Source: Rickettsia sp. Oklahoma-10 (lineage in GTDB: Bacteria > Pseudomonadota > Alphaproteobacteria > Rickettsiales > Rickettsiaceae). Taken from it: 64,000 nucleotides of DNA. The notes beneath the pieces are model-generated. The model saw only the letters and a program-made list of their open reading frames with translations, had not been told where the DNA came from and searched no databases. Positions 39,709-51,200 of this stretch are shown piece after piece. The stretch spans positions 327,501 to 391,500 of the forward strand of contig NZ_CP157197.1 in NCBI RefSeq assembly GCF_039954865.1, read 5' to 3'. The first letter of the stretch is position 1. Each line of letters starts with the position of its first letter. Position numbers and translations under genes: made by a program.

Positions 39709-40261
39709 ACAAATACCTCAGTTTAAATTAATATATTAATATAAATAAAAAACGTTGAGTATTGTAATAAATAAGTTAATAAAAAGCAATATATGAGTTT
39801 AACTTTTAATTATAAGAAAATTTGGTTCTCATATTGAAAATATTATGGATATAATATATAGTATATTATATTTCTAGTTGAAATAGAATGTTTCGAAATA
39901 ACTTTGGAAGCAGAATATAATAATTTAAATATTGAGTGTGTTGTTCGTTTTATTTATAGGGTATAGTAATTGATTTTGAGTTTTCATTTACAACAAATTT
40001 CATCATTTTTTGTGTTTGCTTAATAGTAACTACTACTAGAAAGTTTAGCATATTTTTACAGTTTTTACTGTATGATTATTGCTTTTATTTTTTGGTGTAT
40101 TTATCTATAAATATTATGTGACAAATTTACATGGATAAACTCTTTACAAACCAATAATCACAGAAATTAGTATCAATATAGAATCTATAAAACCCACTCT
40201 TATAGGAGGACAAGTAGTATTTAATTTTAACATTAAGATTGCAAACATTAATAGAAATCTT
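39709..40261. other. Non-coding region upstream of sca
   Basis: About 550 bp of very AT-rich DNA. The sca promoter should lie on the minus strand within the first 100-200 bp, but no promoter can be picked with confidence. Short frames in the region are not convincing. No repeat is seen until the RPE at 40262. Confidence 0.45.
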
Positions 40262-40382
40262 GTCAAATGAGCTTATAGAAAGGAATTTGTAGAAGACATA
40301 ATAAGTAGTGTACAAGAATGTAATTATCAGATCGATGCACAAATTACCTATAGTAAGTAGAGTTTGAGAAGAACTCTACTAA
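40262..40382. repeat. Rickettsia palindromic element, family D copy 3
   Basis: Its reverse complement matches copies at 9262 and 22435 (AGGTAATTTGTGCATCGATC, then CTTCTACAAATTCCTT). The right end is a clean hairpin (GTAGAGTT and AACTCTAC, 40359-40381). It lies in the decayed region upstream of sca. Confidence 0.72.
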
Positions 40383-41556
40383 AATGCCTATTTTCCACAG
40401 AACTTACTGGTCTAATTGGTTTAAAAAGATAGCTTCTTAGTATTATCTTTAGAAAAAATGTTTTTATAATTACTTATAATTAAAAATTCTTATTAATAAG
40501 AACAATAATTGTACCAACGCCGAAATTCATAATTAGAAAACGAAATGCTATGTGGACATTTTAGTTTGTTCTGAATACATCTTACTTCTAACTTTCTTGC
40601 TTTTCTTAAAACTAGTATTTGTTGATCTGTTATATCAGTTACTTTCTAAAAAGGAAATGTATGTAGTTTTCTGCTTAAATTATGTAATCCATCTACACCT
40701 TTATACCATTTGTGTAAAGTTAATCTCGAAATACTATAAGTGTAGCCACAACTTTCCCTGTATTACCTACCTCTTTATATAAATTAACCCAATTTAAACG
40801 TAATCTTAGGATCAATACTGGCATTTTTATAACTAGATCACTGCTAATCTTACATTATTATTGTAATTATGTCTATAAATCATATAATTAAAGCAATAGC
40901 TTATAATTCTCTGACCGGTTTTATTACTAATTTCTTGTTATTAAAAATATTAATTTTAGTAAAGAAATTACTTTTTGGCTTTTTAAAATCACGTTTATAA
41001 TCTTTACCGGTAACGACATTATAGTTAGTAATTAAAGAAGGTATCACCTCATTAATAATATTTTTTTAAAGGTTTTGCTTAGTTTCTTTGGTATTTAAAT
41101 ATCCCCATTTTACGGCTTGCTTAGGTACTCTTGCTAAGGGTTTAATCAAGCTATTGCTCCTTCAATTTTAGGGTTTTTATTTTTATATACGTCAGCTGCC
41201 GGTGATAAATTAGTTTGCATATTTTTAAAAGTTCTTGAGCTGGGATAAGCTTGAGTTTTACTGCTGCAGTAAGGCTGTTGCCGTAAGTCAGATAACCTTT
41301 GTTGTTTTTAGCAAAAGGATTACCGCTGCATTAAACAAAAATAGCTACATCCTTGCCGTTAGTATTTTGCATACTGCTGCTCCTACCAGTTGCCAGTTAA
41401 CCATATCAATTATATAGCCGATTTGTGCGAGTAGGTAAGAAATACTTCTGTCTTATTAAGAAGAAGCCACCTTATTACGATTGGATGAGCAGATTGGACA
41501 AAAATACGTGTCAATAATTTTGATACTTCTTGCTTAACAGTCTGTAGCTTGTGTAT
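40383..41556. pseudogene. Decayed DNA, minus-strand coding traces
   Basis: No intact gene. On the minus strand, 41170-41290 reads KLKLIPAQELLKICKLIYH in one frame, with further fragments to about 40800 such as KDYKRDFKKPKSNFFTKINIF near 40980. The traces cannot be assigned to a family. Frames on the plus strand look like shadows. Confidence 0.35.
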
Positions 41557-42395
41557 TTACTTTTTTAAATTGTCAAAAATTGATTTTATTTTCTGACCTG
41601 AAGCGGAGTGTCTGTATAAACTCTCAAAAAGCTTGGTAGTTTCATAGATTAAATGCAGGTTTGCTAGTTGTTCTTTACTAACTATTAAGCTTATATTAAG
41701 AGCGGAATTGATAAATCTTGCAAAATTGCAGCAATCATTGGTAGCTATTTGTAATTTACCGGACTTAATTAATTGCATTGCCAAATGCTCACACTCTATT
41801 ATTCTATGTCCTACTTATAAATAAATAGCAGGAACATGATCAAGAATGTGGTACATGTTGGTAATATTATTTAATTTAGTAATTCACAACTGCTATTTCA
41901 ACATCATTTCTAGAATGCAAACATTTATATCAAAATGTAGTGTCAAATACAAGTTCAGGGTTCGGTTTATTTTCTTCTTCTAATAGAAGTTTTACAAAAA
42001 CTTTAACAATATTTAAAATTAAGGAATACTTTTTTAAACGAAGCAATCTTTAAAAAATTTATCTGACAATTTTAACTGTGTAATTCAAGTAATGTTTTTT
42101 GTCTAGTTGCTTTTGAATTTCCTGAACTGTTGTCTCATTCTCTCGGCAAGTTTGTATTACTCTTTACATGTAAAGTACACTCGCAGCTTTCTTTAATTTA
42201 CCTGCTTTATAATGTAAATCTTATTTATCTCTTGGATCATTAGTAGCGTCTGCTTGGCAAGCATAAATAATACCCTTTTCATAGTAATGGTATTGTTTGT
42301 GTGCAGTGCAGCTAGTTCTTTATTAAATACTTCTTTATATACACAGAGTGCTTTAATATAATATTTGTTCTATATATATTCTAATCTATATTAGC
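41557..42395 (-). pseudogene. Decayed helical, TPR-like gene
   Basis: The last 75 codons (41557-41784) are still open: MAMQLIKSGKLQIATNDCC and a helical tail ending SIFDNLKK. Upstream, three frames give pieces such as ALCVYKEVFNKELAALHT and KGIIYACQADAT (about 42200-42330), then ETTVQEIQKQLDKKHYLNYT. The Ala/Leu/Tyr spacing is TPR-like. There are frameshifts and stops throughout. I cannot name a parent. Confidence 0.45.
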
Positions 42396-42402
42396 TAATT
42401 TT

Positions 42403-42960
42403 TTAAATCATATTATAACCGTTGTTGATGGAAATAGTCTCAACTAAAAATGCTATAGCTCTAGCTATTTCTTACGGTGTACATAGTTTTGGGAGGATTA
42501 ACACTTTTAAGCACGTCTTCATGTACTACTCATACCATTTCTGTTGCAATATGGAGGCAGTTAAAGGTGAGAAGTAGATTCACATGCTAAGACTTTAGTG
42601 AAAACAATAATGGTAGCCTTAGCAGCACAATAATTAGTTTGCTCAATCTTGCCCTGCTTGAGAATTAATTGAACTGATATTTACTATACGACCATAATCT
42701 TGGTTTTGCATCTGCTCTATCACACTACTAGACAAAATAAGAATTAAGATTAATATTAATCACATCATTACAATTTTTCTACAAATCTGTAAAATTATAC
42801 ATTCCAACATTTAGTTTTTATGCCGTATTTTTCTTCCATTTCTTTAGCAGCATCGTAATTACTGAAAAATTTAGCAACTACTGCAAGCCCCTTATTTTGT
42901 GATTCTAGAGTAGTAGCTTGTCCTATTCCTTTAATCCTGCCTGTTACAATTGCATTTAAC
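42403..42960 (-). pseudogene. phaB: Acetoacetyl-CoA reductase (phaB/phbB) remnant
   Basis: Reading the minus strand from about 42958 gives AIVTGRIKGIGQATTLES, then KGLAVVAKFFSNYDAAKEME and KYGIKTKCWNV. After a gap come NDVININLNSYF, SVIEQMQNQDYGRIVNISSIN and, at the end, TISINNGYNMI followed by a stop. The N-terminal VTGGxxGIG nucleotide site (here VTGRIKGIG) and the NISSIN active-site serine context mark it as a short-chain dehydrogenase of PHB synthesis. At least four frameshifts or deletions remove function. Confidence 0.82.
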
Positions 42961-43002
42961 CGTTGGTGTTATCGAAGGATTTAAGTCATGACACTGATTC
43001 AG

Positions 43003-44690
43003 TTATTGGTTTAACAACTTGCCTATCACTGCATATTGTGACAGATTCTTGAGGATGACTTGCTTCATATCAAACTTTCTATCCATACTTTTTTCTGCAA
43101 TTTTATTTGTTTTAGCTGTTACCTCCATTGTAGCATCAAGGTATTTTTCTACTTTTTGGAATACCTGTTTTATTTTCGTTTTTTGTGCCATAATACCCAA
43201 TAGTTGCGCTATCAGCGTTTTGACAGTATGACTGTTTTTAAGCAATTGCTTATCTAGCTCTCTATATGTTGATATATTTAACTCATTTGCTACCACCCAT
43301 ACTATCTGATTATGTATAGAAAAACCTGTTCTATCCTTACCACTTACACATTGTTAGTATTGCTTCTTTTTGTTGAGCCAAGTATTACTTGTTTTTGCTG
43401 TTAGAAAATTAAATTTAGTTAATATTTTCTTTATCAAAAAATAACCTAAAGGGTATATAAGTTTTTTCAACATCTTCTCTTAATTTTATAGCATTTCTTA
43501 ATGTCTATTTATCGTGCAATTCTAATAATGATTTCTCTATCAATGTTTTTGTATTTTTACAGGTTTATTAATTCCAGAAAGCCGTTTCAAACTTCATCTA
43601 GGCTAATATGATGTTGTAAGTTCTTCATGTGAATTTTCTGCTCTTGTTTCAATAGCATCTTTAATATCAAATTATTTGCACCTCTTGCTAAATTAGAAAG
43701 ACGAATTAATGTTTTCCCATGTTTTCATAGTTTTAATAATCTCCAGATGTATTGATAGGTTCTGAATTTAACGTATTTGTATGGAGTATTTTACCTATTT
43801 TTCATTTAAATTGGTAGTTTCTTGCCTAGAACCCTTATTATACGAAAGGGATGTAAGTGCGCCTTCATGTTTTGAATTATGTAATTCTTTACCATCTTTG
43901 TCAGTTATTGCAGTAATTTTTTCAAAAGCATTCTTCATACCGGCGACTTGCTGTAATTGTGTTGTGATAAGATGCTTAATGTTTTGAATTACATCGGCCT
44001 ATTTATTGACTAGTTTTCTTTCTCAAACTAGCATTTTGGTAACCATTTTTTATCTATTCAGTTTTGATATTATTGTTTTTGCTTGTCTGTTCCCTTTTGA
44101 AGCTCATTCTGCTTCAACTACTTACCGTATTATATTTTCCTTGCTTATCGGTAATTTTAGCAAGTGTTAATTATATTAATAATGCTGATTGTTAAAATTT
44201 TGAAAATCCTTAGTGATATTTAGTTTCTTATGGGCATCTTTAGCACTGTTTTCACTTAGTAATTTGCTACACCGTCAATTTCTGTTTTTATCTTCTTTGA
44301 GAGATTTTCTTGAGATTTTTTCATATTCAAGGCATTAAAACTTTTAATAAATTTTACAGTTTCTTTATTTAATTTTAGCACAAGCTCAGATTTATTTTTA
44401 CCATCTGCTATGTTGATTACTCCTCTGATGGTTAAATATTATATTTCAAAAGATTCAGTGTATAAAACCCATGATTTGTTAGAATTCTTTCGACCATCAT
44501 ATATTAATATAGTATCCGTCTTTTCTTTCAATTTTGATGAGCTTTATACCGGTTTTGTCTTTATATAAAATTTCGAGTTTTGCAATGCCTAAGTAAAATT
44601 ACCATCTTTAATTGCCTTATTGACCTCTTCTCTATTAGCTCTTAAAGGTTCACCGAATTCTGAATTTTGGTTTAGAGGTGATACTGTCAT
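43003..44690 (-). pseudogene. Decayed large gene, unrecognised
   Basis: The probable start is ATG at 44690 (MTVSPLNQNSEFGEPLRANR), followed by many short frames: NKSELVLKLNKETVKFIKSF near 44350, and a 97-codon terminal piece (43003-43296) rich in Lys/Gln helices (ELDKQLLKNSHTVKTLIAQL). Stops and frame changes occur about every 30-60 codons. The composition suggests a cytoplasmic helical protein. I see no named domain. Confidence 0.4.
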
Positions 44691-44776
44691 AAGGTAATAT
44701 TTTATAATTATTTCACCCCTTGTTATTTTAATTTCATATAATTATATGAAAATTAACTATTAAAAATATTATTTAT

Positions 44777-47353
44777 ATGAACATTGATAAATTTACTGCA
44801 CATGCTAAATCAGTGATAGTTAGTAGCCAATCGCTTGCTGCTAAAAACGATCATCAACAAATATTACCTTTGCATTTATTATCTAGTCTTTTAAGTGAGG
44901 AAACAGGCATTATCAGGAGTATTATTAATAATATCGGTGGTGATTTAAATATAATACACTCTCAAGTCAAAGCAGAGCTAAATAAAATACCGCAAGTACA
45001 AGTTGCAGGCGGAGGACAAGTTTATTCTTCTGCTGAAGCTCTTAAAGTTTTAGAAAAAGCGAGTAGCCTTGCTAAAGATAGTAGTGATAGTTTTGTAACC
45101 ATAGAGCGTGTACTTGAAGCATTAACTTATGATAATACTATAGCCGGTAAAATTTTAGTGAATAATGGAGTTGGTAGTAAAAAAGTAGCAGCTAGCATTT
45201 TGCAGCTTCGTAAAGGTAAAAGAGCTGATACTGAGTCAGCAGAGAATAGCTATAATGCTCTAAAAAAATACGGTAGAGACATAACAGAGTTGGCAGAAAG
45301 GTGTATGCTTGATCCAATAATTGGGCGTGATGAAGAAATAAGAAGAACTGTGCAGGTACTATCACGCCGCATGAAAAATAATCCTGTATTGATTGGTGAG
45401 CCTGGAGTTGGTAAAACTGCTATAATTGAAGGTTTAGCTCAAAGAATTTTTAGCAAAGATGTACCTGAATCACTTATGAACTGCTGTATTATTGAGCTTG
45501 ATATGGGAGCATTAATAGCAGGAGCTAAATATCGAGGCGAATTTGAGGAGCGTCTTAAAGCAGTACTTAGTGAAATCAAAGAATCAAGTGGTGAGATTAT
45601 TTTATTTATCGATGAATTGCATCTATTAGTCGGTACCGGTAAAACCGACGGTGCTATGGATGCCTCGAATTTACTAAAGCCGATGCTTGCTCGTGGTGAG
45701 CTACACTGCATTGGTGCTACTACTTTAGATGAATATTGTAAATATATTGAGAAGGATGCCGCACTTGCCCGCCGTTTTCAGCCTGTTTATGTGAGTGAGC
45801 CGACTGTTGAGGATACTATATCAATACTTAGAGGCATTAAAGAAAAATATGAATTACATCATGCTGTGCAAATTTCCGACAGTGCAATAGTTGCAGCAGC
45901 TACGCTTTCAAATCGTTATATTACTGATCGTTATTTACCTGATAAAGCTATTGATTTGATCGATGAGGCTTGTAGCCGTATGAAAATAGAATTGTCAAGT
46001 AAACCTGAAGAGCTTGATGAATTAGATCGTCGTATTATTCAGATAAAAATTGAGCTTGCAGCACTTAAAAAGGAAAATGACGAGCATTCTAAAAAGAAAA
46101 TTACCCATTTAACAGAAGAACTCGAAAAGTTGGAATCTAAATCATATGATATGAATGCTAAATGGCAGGCGGAAAAGTCTAAATTACAGCAAGCCCAAAA
46201 ACTTAAGGAAGAGTTAGAACGAGCAAGAATTGATCTAGAGCGTGCTGAGCGTGATGCTAATCTTGCTAAAGCTAGTGAATTAAAATACGGAATTATACCT
46301 GAGATTATGAAAAAAATTCAGGAAGCCGAAAGTATGGATAATAAAGGGTTGTTAAAAGAAATTGTATTGGAAAGTGATATAGCAAGTATTATCTCTCGTA
46401 TTACCGGAATCCCAATTGATACTATGCTGTCAAGTGAGCGTGAGCGTTTGCTTGTAATGGAGCAGAAATTACGAGAATCGGTTATAGGCCAGGATGAAGC
46501 GATTAAAGGTGTTAGTGATGCAGTTAGAAGATCACGTGCAGGTATTCAGGATATTAACCGTCCGCTTGGTTCGTTCTTATTCTTAGGACCGACTGGTGTC
46601 GGTAAAACAGAGCTTACCAAAGCATTAGCTAATTTTCTTTTTGATGATCGTAATGCAATACTGCGTATAGATATGTCGGAATATATGGAGAAGCATACTA
46701 TTTCTCGTCTGATAGGAGCTCCTCCAGGCTATATCGGATATGATCAGGGTGGCGCACTAACAGAAGCAGTAAGACGCCGTCCTTATCAGGTAATATTATT
46801 TGATGAAGTGGAAAAAGCACATCATGATATTTTTAATATTATGCTGCAAATACTTGATGAGGGAAGATTAACCGATAGTCAAGGTATAACAGTTGATTTT
46901 AAAAATACTATTATAGTTTTAACATCTAATTTAGGTGCAGAAATACTTGTTAACCAAAAAGAAGGTGAAGATAGTTATAAAGTTAAGAATAAGGTTATGG
47001 AGTATGTTAGAGCAGTATTTAAACCTGAGTTTTTAAATAGGCTAGATGAGATTATATTATTTCATCGCCTAAATCGTAACAATATTCACGATATTGTTAA
47101 GATTCAACTTGAAAGCTTGAAGAAAATTTTACTAGCACAAAATATTACTATTGAATTTGATGAATCTGCCTTAAATTATTTAGCTACAAAAGGCTATGAT
47201 CCAAGTTTTGGAGCTAGACCATTAAAACGCCTTATCCAGCGAGAAATACAAAATAATTTAGCTAAGCTGATTTTAGCAGGTGAAATAAGTAGTGGTAAAA
47301 CGGTTAAAATAAGTAGAGAAAAAGAAGAGCTAAGGATAAGTCTTGTGAATTAA
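44777..47353 (+). CDS. clpB: ClpB disaggregase
   Basis: AAA+ chaperone that, with DnaK, resolubilises protein aggregates after stress. The 858-residue hexamer subunit has a Clp_N domain (residues 1-140), AAA1 with Walker [11 protein letters not shown] (about 205), the long coiled-coil M domain (about 405-525), AAA2 with [10 protein letters not shown] (about 607), and the C-terminal [21 protein letters not shown]. All parts look intact. It is the first healthy gene after the long decayed region. A heat-shock promoter would be expected upstream but is not evident. Confidence 0.97.
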   Translation: MNIDKFTAHAKSVIVSSQSLAAKNDHQQILPLHLLSSLLSEETGIIRSIINNIGGDLNIIHSQVKAELNKIPQVQVAGGGQVYSSAEALKVLEKASSLAKDSSDSFVTIERVLEALTYDNTIAGKILVNNGVGSKKVAASILQLRKGKRADTESAENSYNALKKYGRDITELAERCMLDPIIGRDEEIRRTVQVLSRRMKNNPVLIGEPGVGKTAIIEGLAQRIFSKDVPESLMNCCIIELDMGALIAGAKYRGEFEERLKAVLSEIKESSGEIILFIDELHLLVGTGKTDGAMDASNLLKPMLARGELHCIGATTLDEYCKYIEKDAALARRFQPVYVSEPTVEDTISILRGIKEKYELHHAVQISDSAIVAAATLSNRYITDRYLPDKAIDLIDEACSRMKIELSSKPEELDELDRRIIQIKIELAALKKENDEHSKKKITHLTEELEKLESKSYDMNAKWQAEKSKLQQAQKLKEELERARIDLERAERDANLAKASELKYGIIPEIMKKIQEAESMDNKGLLKEIVLESDIASIISRITGIPIDTMLSSERERLLVMEQKLRESVIGQDEAIKGVSDAVRRSRAGIQDINRPLGSFLFLGPTGVGKTELTKALANFLFDDRNAILRIDMSEYMEKHTISRLIGAPPGYIGYDQGGALTEAVRRRPYQVILFDEVEKAHHDIFNIMLQILDEGRLTDSQGITVDFKNTIIVLTSNLGAEILVNQKEGEDSYKVKNKVMEYVRAVFKPEFLNRLDEIILFHRLNRNNIHDIVKIQLESLKKILLAQNITIEFDESALNYLATKGYDPSFGARPLKRLIQREIQNNLAKLILAGEISSGKTVKISREKEELRISLVN

Positions 47354-47359
47354 GTCCTA

Positions 47360-47428
47360 AAGAGTACTAAAATTATTAGTACTTTGAGTTGTTTTGTTAA
47401 ATACCGTGATCAAGCCCACGGTATAATA
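47360..47428. repeat. Palindromic element, family B, downstream of clpB
   Basis: The TACCGTGATCAAGCCCACGG palindrome (47402 region) is preceded by AGTACTaaaattattAGTACT. It may end both clpB and the opposing orphan gene. Confidence 0.6.
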
Positions 47429-47502
47429 TTTTGATTGTGTTTTAATCCATGCAGATAATGTCTTTAGAACTTCAGCTAGGTTTATATTTAAAAAATATAG
47501 GG

Positions 47503-47991
47503 TTAACAACTTTCAATCTCAGCTAAATTTATTAATTCTCCTGATAATTTATAATCACCAGTATCAGTAGAGTTAGGAATTTGTAAATCAAATAATAGTG
47601 TTTTTTCTTCTTTATACGGATCAACTAAGTAAGAGTTTGTAATATCTTTAACTATTGGCGATAAGTAGCTTGTTGTTTCTATAAGTTTATTAATAGCATT
47701 TTGTCCGTCTTTTAATATTTTATCAACTAGTTTTTTATCATTATAAACAGTATTTACGGCACCTATTAAGGTTGTTGATATCTCATATATAATAAAACCA
47801 TTTTTAATTATATTGGTCATATTAGAGTCTAATTTTGCTGTTTTAGAAAGAATTAAAGAAATAACAGTAGAATATTTATGAAATACATTAGGTAATTCTA
47901 AAAAATTATTTACAGCTGAATAGGCAGAATTTGTTGCTTCTGAAAAACAATTAAATGCTTTATATATGTTTTCATAATTATTAGTACTCAT
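47503..47991 (-). CDS. Unrecognised orphan protein
   Basis: A 162-residue protein. The longest open frame starts at 48021, but the ATG at 47991 (MSTNNYENIYKAF) has AAGGTAAG just upstream and is preferred. It is helical, with a weakly hydrophobic middle (YEISTTLIGAVNTVYN) and no obvious signal peptide. No motif is recognised. Its frame is intact, unlike nearby decayed regions, and its codon and base composition look ordinary. It is convergent with clpB. Confidence 0.55.
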   Translation of the reverse strand: MSTNNYENIYKAFNCFSEATNSAYSAVNNFLELPNVFHKYSTVISLILSKTAKLDSNMTNIIKNGFIIYEISTTLIGAVNTVYNDKKLVDKILKDGQNAINKLIETTSYLSPIVKDITNSYLVDPYKEEKTLLFDLQIPNSTDTGDYKLSGELINLAEIESC

Positions 47992-48173
47992 AAACTTACC
48001 TTTTTTATAGATAATTGCCATGAAACATGGTAATTACATATTATACTACAAATTAAGAAGTGTCAATATTAAAAATTATATAGTAAACTAATTTGAATGC
48101 TGTAACGTTATTTGTTGACGTGCCTATATTGACTTCGCTCCTCAAGTCTGTCATAAAATGGGGTTGAGTTTAA

Positions 48174-49202
48174 CTATATTTCTTCCAAGCTCCACCTAGC
48201 TTTTGGACAGAAATTCAAAGAAGTAAATAACTTATTATTGTAACGCTCAAGTCCTGCGTATGCAATCATTGCAGCATTATCGGTGCATAAGTGGATAGGT
48301 GGATAAATAAGCTGATAACCATATGTTTGAGCACAATTACTTAATATTTTTTGTAAATATTTATTAGCAGCCACACCGCCGGCAATTACTATATTTTTCT
48401 TATCACAATTATTTATCATTTGTTCATATGCTCTAACAGCATCCTGTACCTTACTACTGAGAATTTCTCCTATTGTGAACTGAAAACTTGCTGCTATATC
48501 ATTAACTACAGTATCATTAATTTCCTTTAGGCTCATTATTAAAGTATGTACGGCAGTTTTAAGTCCTGAAAAGGACATATTGCAATTACCGCTGTTAATT
48601 ATAGGTTTTGGAAATTTATATTTATGAGAATTACCAAATTTTGCTCTTTTCTCAATTTCAGGTCCTCCGGGAAAAGCTAAATTTAACATTTTGGCTACCT
48701 TGTCAAAGGCTTCGCCTATGGCATCATCTATAGTAGATCCTAGTATTTTATATTTTCTGAGTCCTAAGATTGCTACAAATTGGCAATGCCCACCTGAAGC
48801 TAGTAAGAGTAAATAAGGATAAGGGATATTATTGGTTAATCTTGCGGTTAAGGCATGACCTTCTAAATGATTAATTGCAATAAAGGGTTTTTTTAAAGCG
48901 CTGCTTAGTGATCTTGCAAACATTGAACCCACCATAACACCGCCGATTAAACCGGGACCGGAAGTTGCGGCAATTGCACTAATATCCGTTAATTTAGTAT
49001 TACTTTCTTTTAAGGCACTTTTTAATGCTTTATCTAGATTTGATAAATGAGAACGTGCAGCAATCTCAGGTACTACCCCTCCAAAAACTGCATGTTCTGT
49101 ATTTTGTGAAATGATTATATTAGACAAGATTTCTCGATTTTCGGTGATTATAGCAGCAGCTGTATCATCACAACTTGATTCTATACCTAAAATTTTTATC
49201 AT
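48174..49202 (-). CDS. tsaD: tRNA N6-threonylcarbamoyladenosine transferase TsaD
   Basis: Transfers the threonylcarbamoyl group to A37 of ANN-reading tRNAs, together with TsaE and TsaB. At 342 residues it is canonical: N-terminal [13 protein letters not shown], the metal-binding [11 protein letters not shown] (HxxxH), ASGGHCQFV, and [19 protein letters not shown] near the ATP site. It lies 11 bp downstream of the desaturase on the same strand. The tsaE partner is at 18262 in this window. Confidence 0.97.
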   Translation of the reverse strand: MIKILGIESSCDDTAAAIITENREILSNIIISQNTEHAVFGGVVPEIAARSHLSNLDKALKSALKESNTKLTDISAIAATSGPGLIGGVMVGSMFARSLSSALKKPFIAINHLEGHALTARLTNNIPYPYLLLLASGGHCQFVAILGLRKYKILGSTIDDAIGEAFDKVAKMLNLAFPGGPEIEKRAKFGNSHKYKFPKPIINSGNCNMSFSGLKTAVHTLIMSLKEINDTVVNDIAASFQFTIGEILSSKVQDAVRAYEQMINNCDKKNIVIAGGVAANKYLQKILSNCAQTYGYQLIYPPIHLCTDNAAMIAYAGLERYNNKLFTSLNFCPKARWSLEEI

Positions 49203-49213
49203 TCAAATTGAAA

Positions 49214-50407
49214 TTAACTAGATACCTTTAAGGTATTTAATTGATTATACAGCTTATAAATAGATTGTTCAGCATCAATAATTTTTTTATTAACTATTTT
49301 TAGTAATCTTTCTGAAGATTTTTCTGTTACTTGTGTTGCAGAACTTATTTGCTCCGCTAAATTTTTAAGCGATTCTTGTATTTCTACAAAAGATTTTTTA
49401 AATTGTTCTTTAATTGTAATAGATGATTCTTCAAGTTCCTTAATTTTAAAGCATAAATTTTCTAGAAGCTGATCTACTTTAGTTTGCATTAGGCTCAATT
49501 TTTGCTTTTGTTTTTCGCTAAGATATCTTAAAGTTTCTTGCATTTTTGCCTGTATCCGCACTTTTGTGGTAAGTTCGAGTTCTGAAGCTAACCCGACTTT
49601 ACTCATTAAAAATATTATCCATTTGTGAACATCAAAATGATACCATTTTGCACCGTTACGATAATCTGAAGGAAAAGCATGATGGTAATTGTGCCAATTT
49701 TCACCGAGTAAGAATAATGCCATCCACCAAATGTCTCCAGCAGTGCCTTTATAATATTTTTTACTACCAGCAAAATGGCATAAAGAATTGACGCAGAATG
49801 TTGCTTGCTGTTGCAGGAATCTACCGAGTCCCATAAATAAAAATCCTGCATATGCTGATTGCATAGTGCCGTTAACTAAATAACCGATAAATAAAGGTAC
49901 AACAATATTCATAAAGGCTGCTATTTGCCAATAATATTTTAGCTGCCATTTTAATAAATTGTTCTTCCCATGCTTAGCCCAAGTAATGCGATCAATAGAT
50001 TTATAGCTACCGCTTCCAACTAACATCCACCCTATATGAGACCACATAAAACCTAAGAATTTATTGTCAAATTTTAAAGGAGTATGCGGGTCTTGATCTT
50101 TATCTGTAAAAGCGTGATGTTTATAATGATTTGATGCCCAAGATAAAGCCGGTCCTTGTAATGTTCCTGCAGACAGCATAACTAAAATAAACTCAGCATA
50201 TTTATTTATTTTATAAGAATTATGAGACCATAGCCTATGTAAACCGATTCCAACGGTAATATTATTAACATAATAGCTAGCAATTATAAGAATAACTTCA
50301 GCTAATCCTATTCCATAATCAAATGAATATTTAACTATAAGAGATATAATCAAAATAGGATAAAATATTAAAGAAAATAAAGCAGGTTTATTTAGTTTAC
50401 TTAACAT
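49214..50407 (-). CDS. Membrane fatty-acid desaturase
   Basis: A 397-residue acyl-lipid or acyl-CoA delta-9-type desaturase. The three histidine boxes are HRLWSH (about residue 57), HYKHH (about 93) and HNYHH (about 232, in ENWHNYHHAFPSDYRNG). About four membrane helices surround them. A C-terminal extension of about 130 residues is a predicted coiled coil (QEALRYLSEKQKQK-like, Lys/Glu/Gln) and is unusual. It probably adjusts membrane unsaturation, using host or own acyl chains. Confidence 0.88.
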   Translation of the reverse strand: MLSKLNKPALFSLIFYPILIISLIVKYSFDYGIGLAEVILIIASYYVNNITVGIGLHRLWSHNSYKINKYAEFILVMLSAGTLQGPALSWASNHYKHHAFTDKDQDPHTPLKFDNKFLGFMWSHIGWMLVGSGSYKSIDRITWAKHGKNNLLKWQLKYYWQIAAFMNIVVPLFIGYLVNGTMQSAYAGFLFMGLGRFLQQQATFCVNSLCHFAGSKKYYKGTAGDIWWMALFLLGENWHNYHHAFPSDYRNGAKWYHFDVHKWIIFLMSKVGLASELELTTKVRIQAKMQETLRYLSEKQKQKLSLMQTKVDQLLENLCFKIKELEESSITIKEQFKKSFVEIQESLKNLAEQISSATQVTEKSSERLLKIVNKKIIDAEQSIYKLYNQLNTLKVSS

Positions 50408-51200
50408 AAAATTTACGGTTTTTAGTTTAAAATATACAATTGGTACTTCAATTAGTACATGTAAGTATTATAACATATTTAATATATAAATACAAAGAAA
50501 ATTTTAGCTACAAAATTCTGGTCGCTATCCTTGCTTAAACAATAACCGGTAAACCAAACGGTTTTAATAAGTAAATATGTCTTTTCCTAAAGTCTTTTAT
50601 AAATATCTATTAAGACGTTCATTAAATACCTTTTCACTTGCTCATAAAATATTTTTATTTCTCTTGACACAAAAAATACTTAATTTGGAAACTGAACAAC
50701 AAGTAGTAAAATTTTAAACTCAGTAGGATCTATACAAATGTGCGTCTTTAAATATACGTTTTTCTTTATATTCTTAAATTCAATAATGTTGTCTTGTAAA
50801 ACTAATTTGTATCTGAATAAACTCTATTTTTTGTTATTAAAGGATTTTCCTGTAATTCTAAACTAATAATCTTGATAACAAGAGGTTAAAAAATAAGTTA
50901 ATGCTTTTTTTAGAGTTGAAACTCTACCTTAATTATATAAAGTTGCTAAAACATTTTTTATTTTTTCTTCTATAATTAAAACCTCTAGGTAATAGCTGAT
51001 CAAAAACTGAATTAATCTCAATTAATATTTAAAATAATTAAAACTTTTATAATATATTTTCTAATTTATTAGGGTTTATAGCAGCATACTTTAATTGTAA
51101 CAAAGAAAAAGAAATGATTATTTTTAAAGATAATACTTGAATTTAATAGTTTTAGTTGCTATAAAGTTTATTTTAGTTTGTTTGGAGATCCTTATATATC
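50408..51200. other. Non-coding, decayed stretch upstream of rpsF
   Basis: About 790 bp, AT-rich. On the minus strand 50570-50690 gives traces such as ASEKVFNERLNRYL and TLGKDIFTY in one frame with stops between, so an old gene is likely. No family is recognisable. The last 100 bp before 51201 must hold the rpsF promoter; GGAGA precedes the start. Confidence 0.4.

Noticed and set aside
40127-40342. Minus-strand 71-codon frame upstream of sca
   Set aside because: Mostly covered by a palindromic element; composition reflects the repeat.
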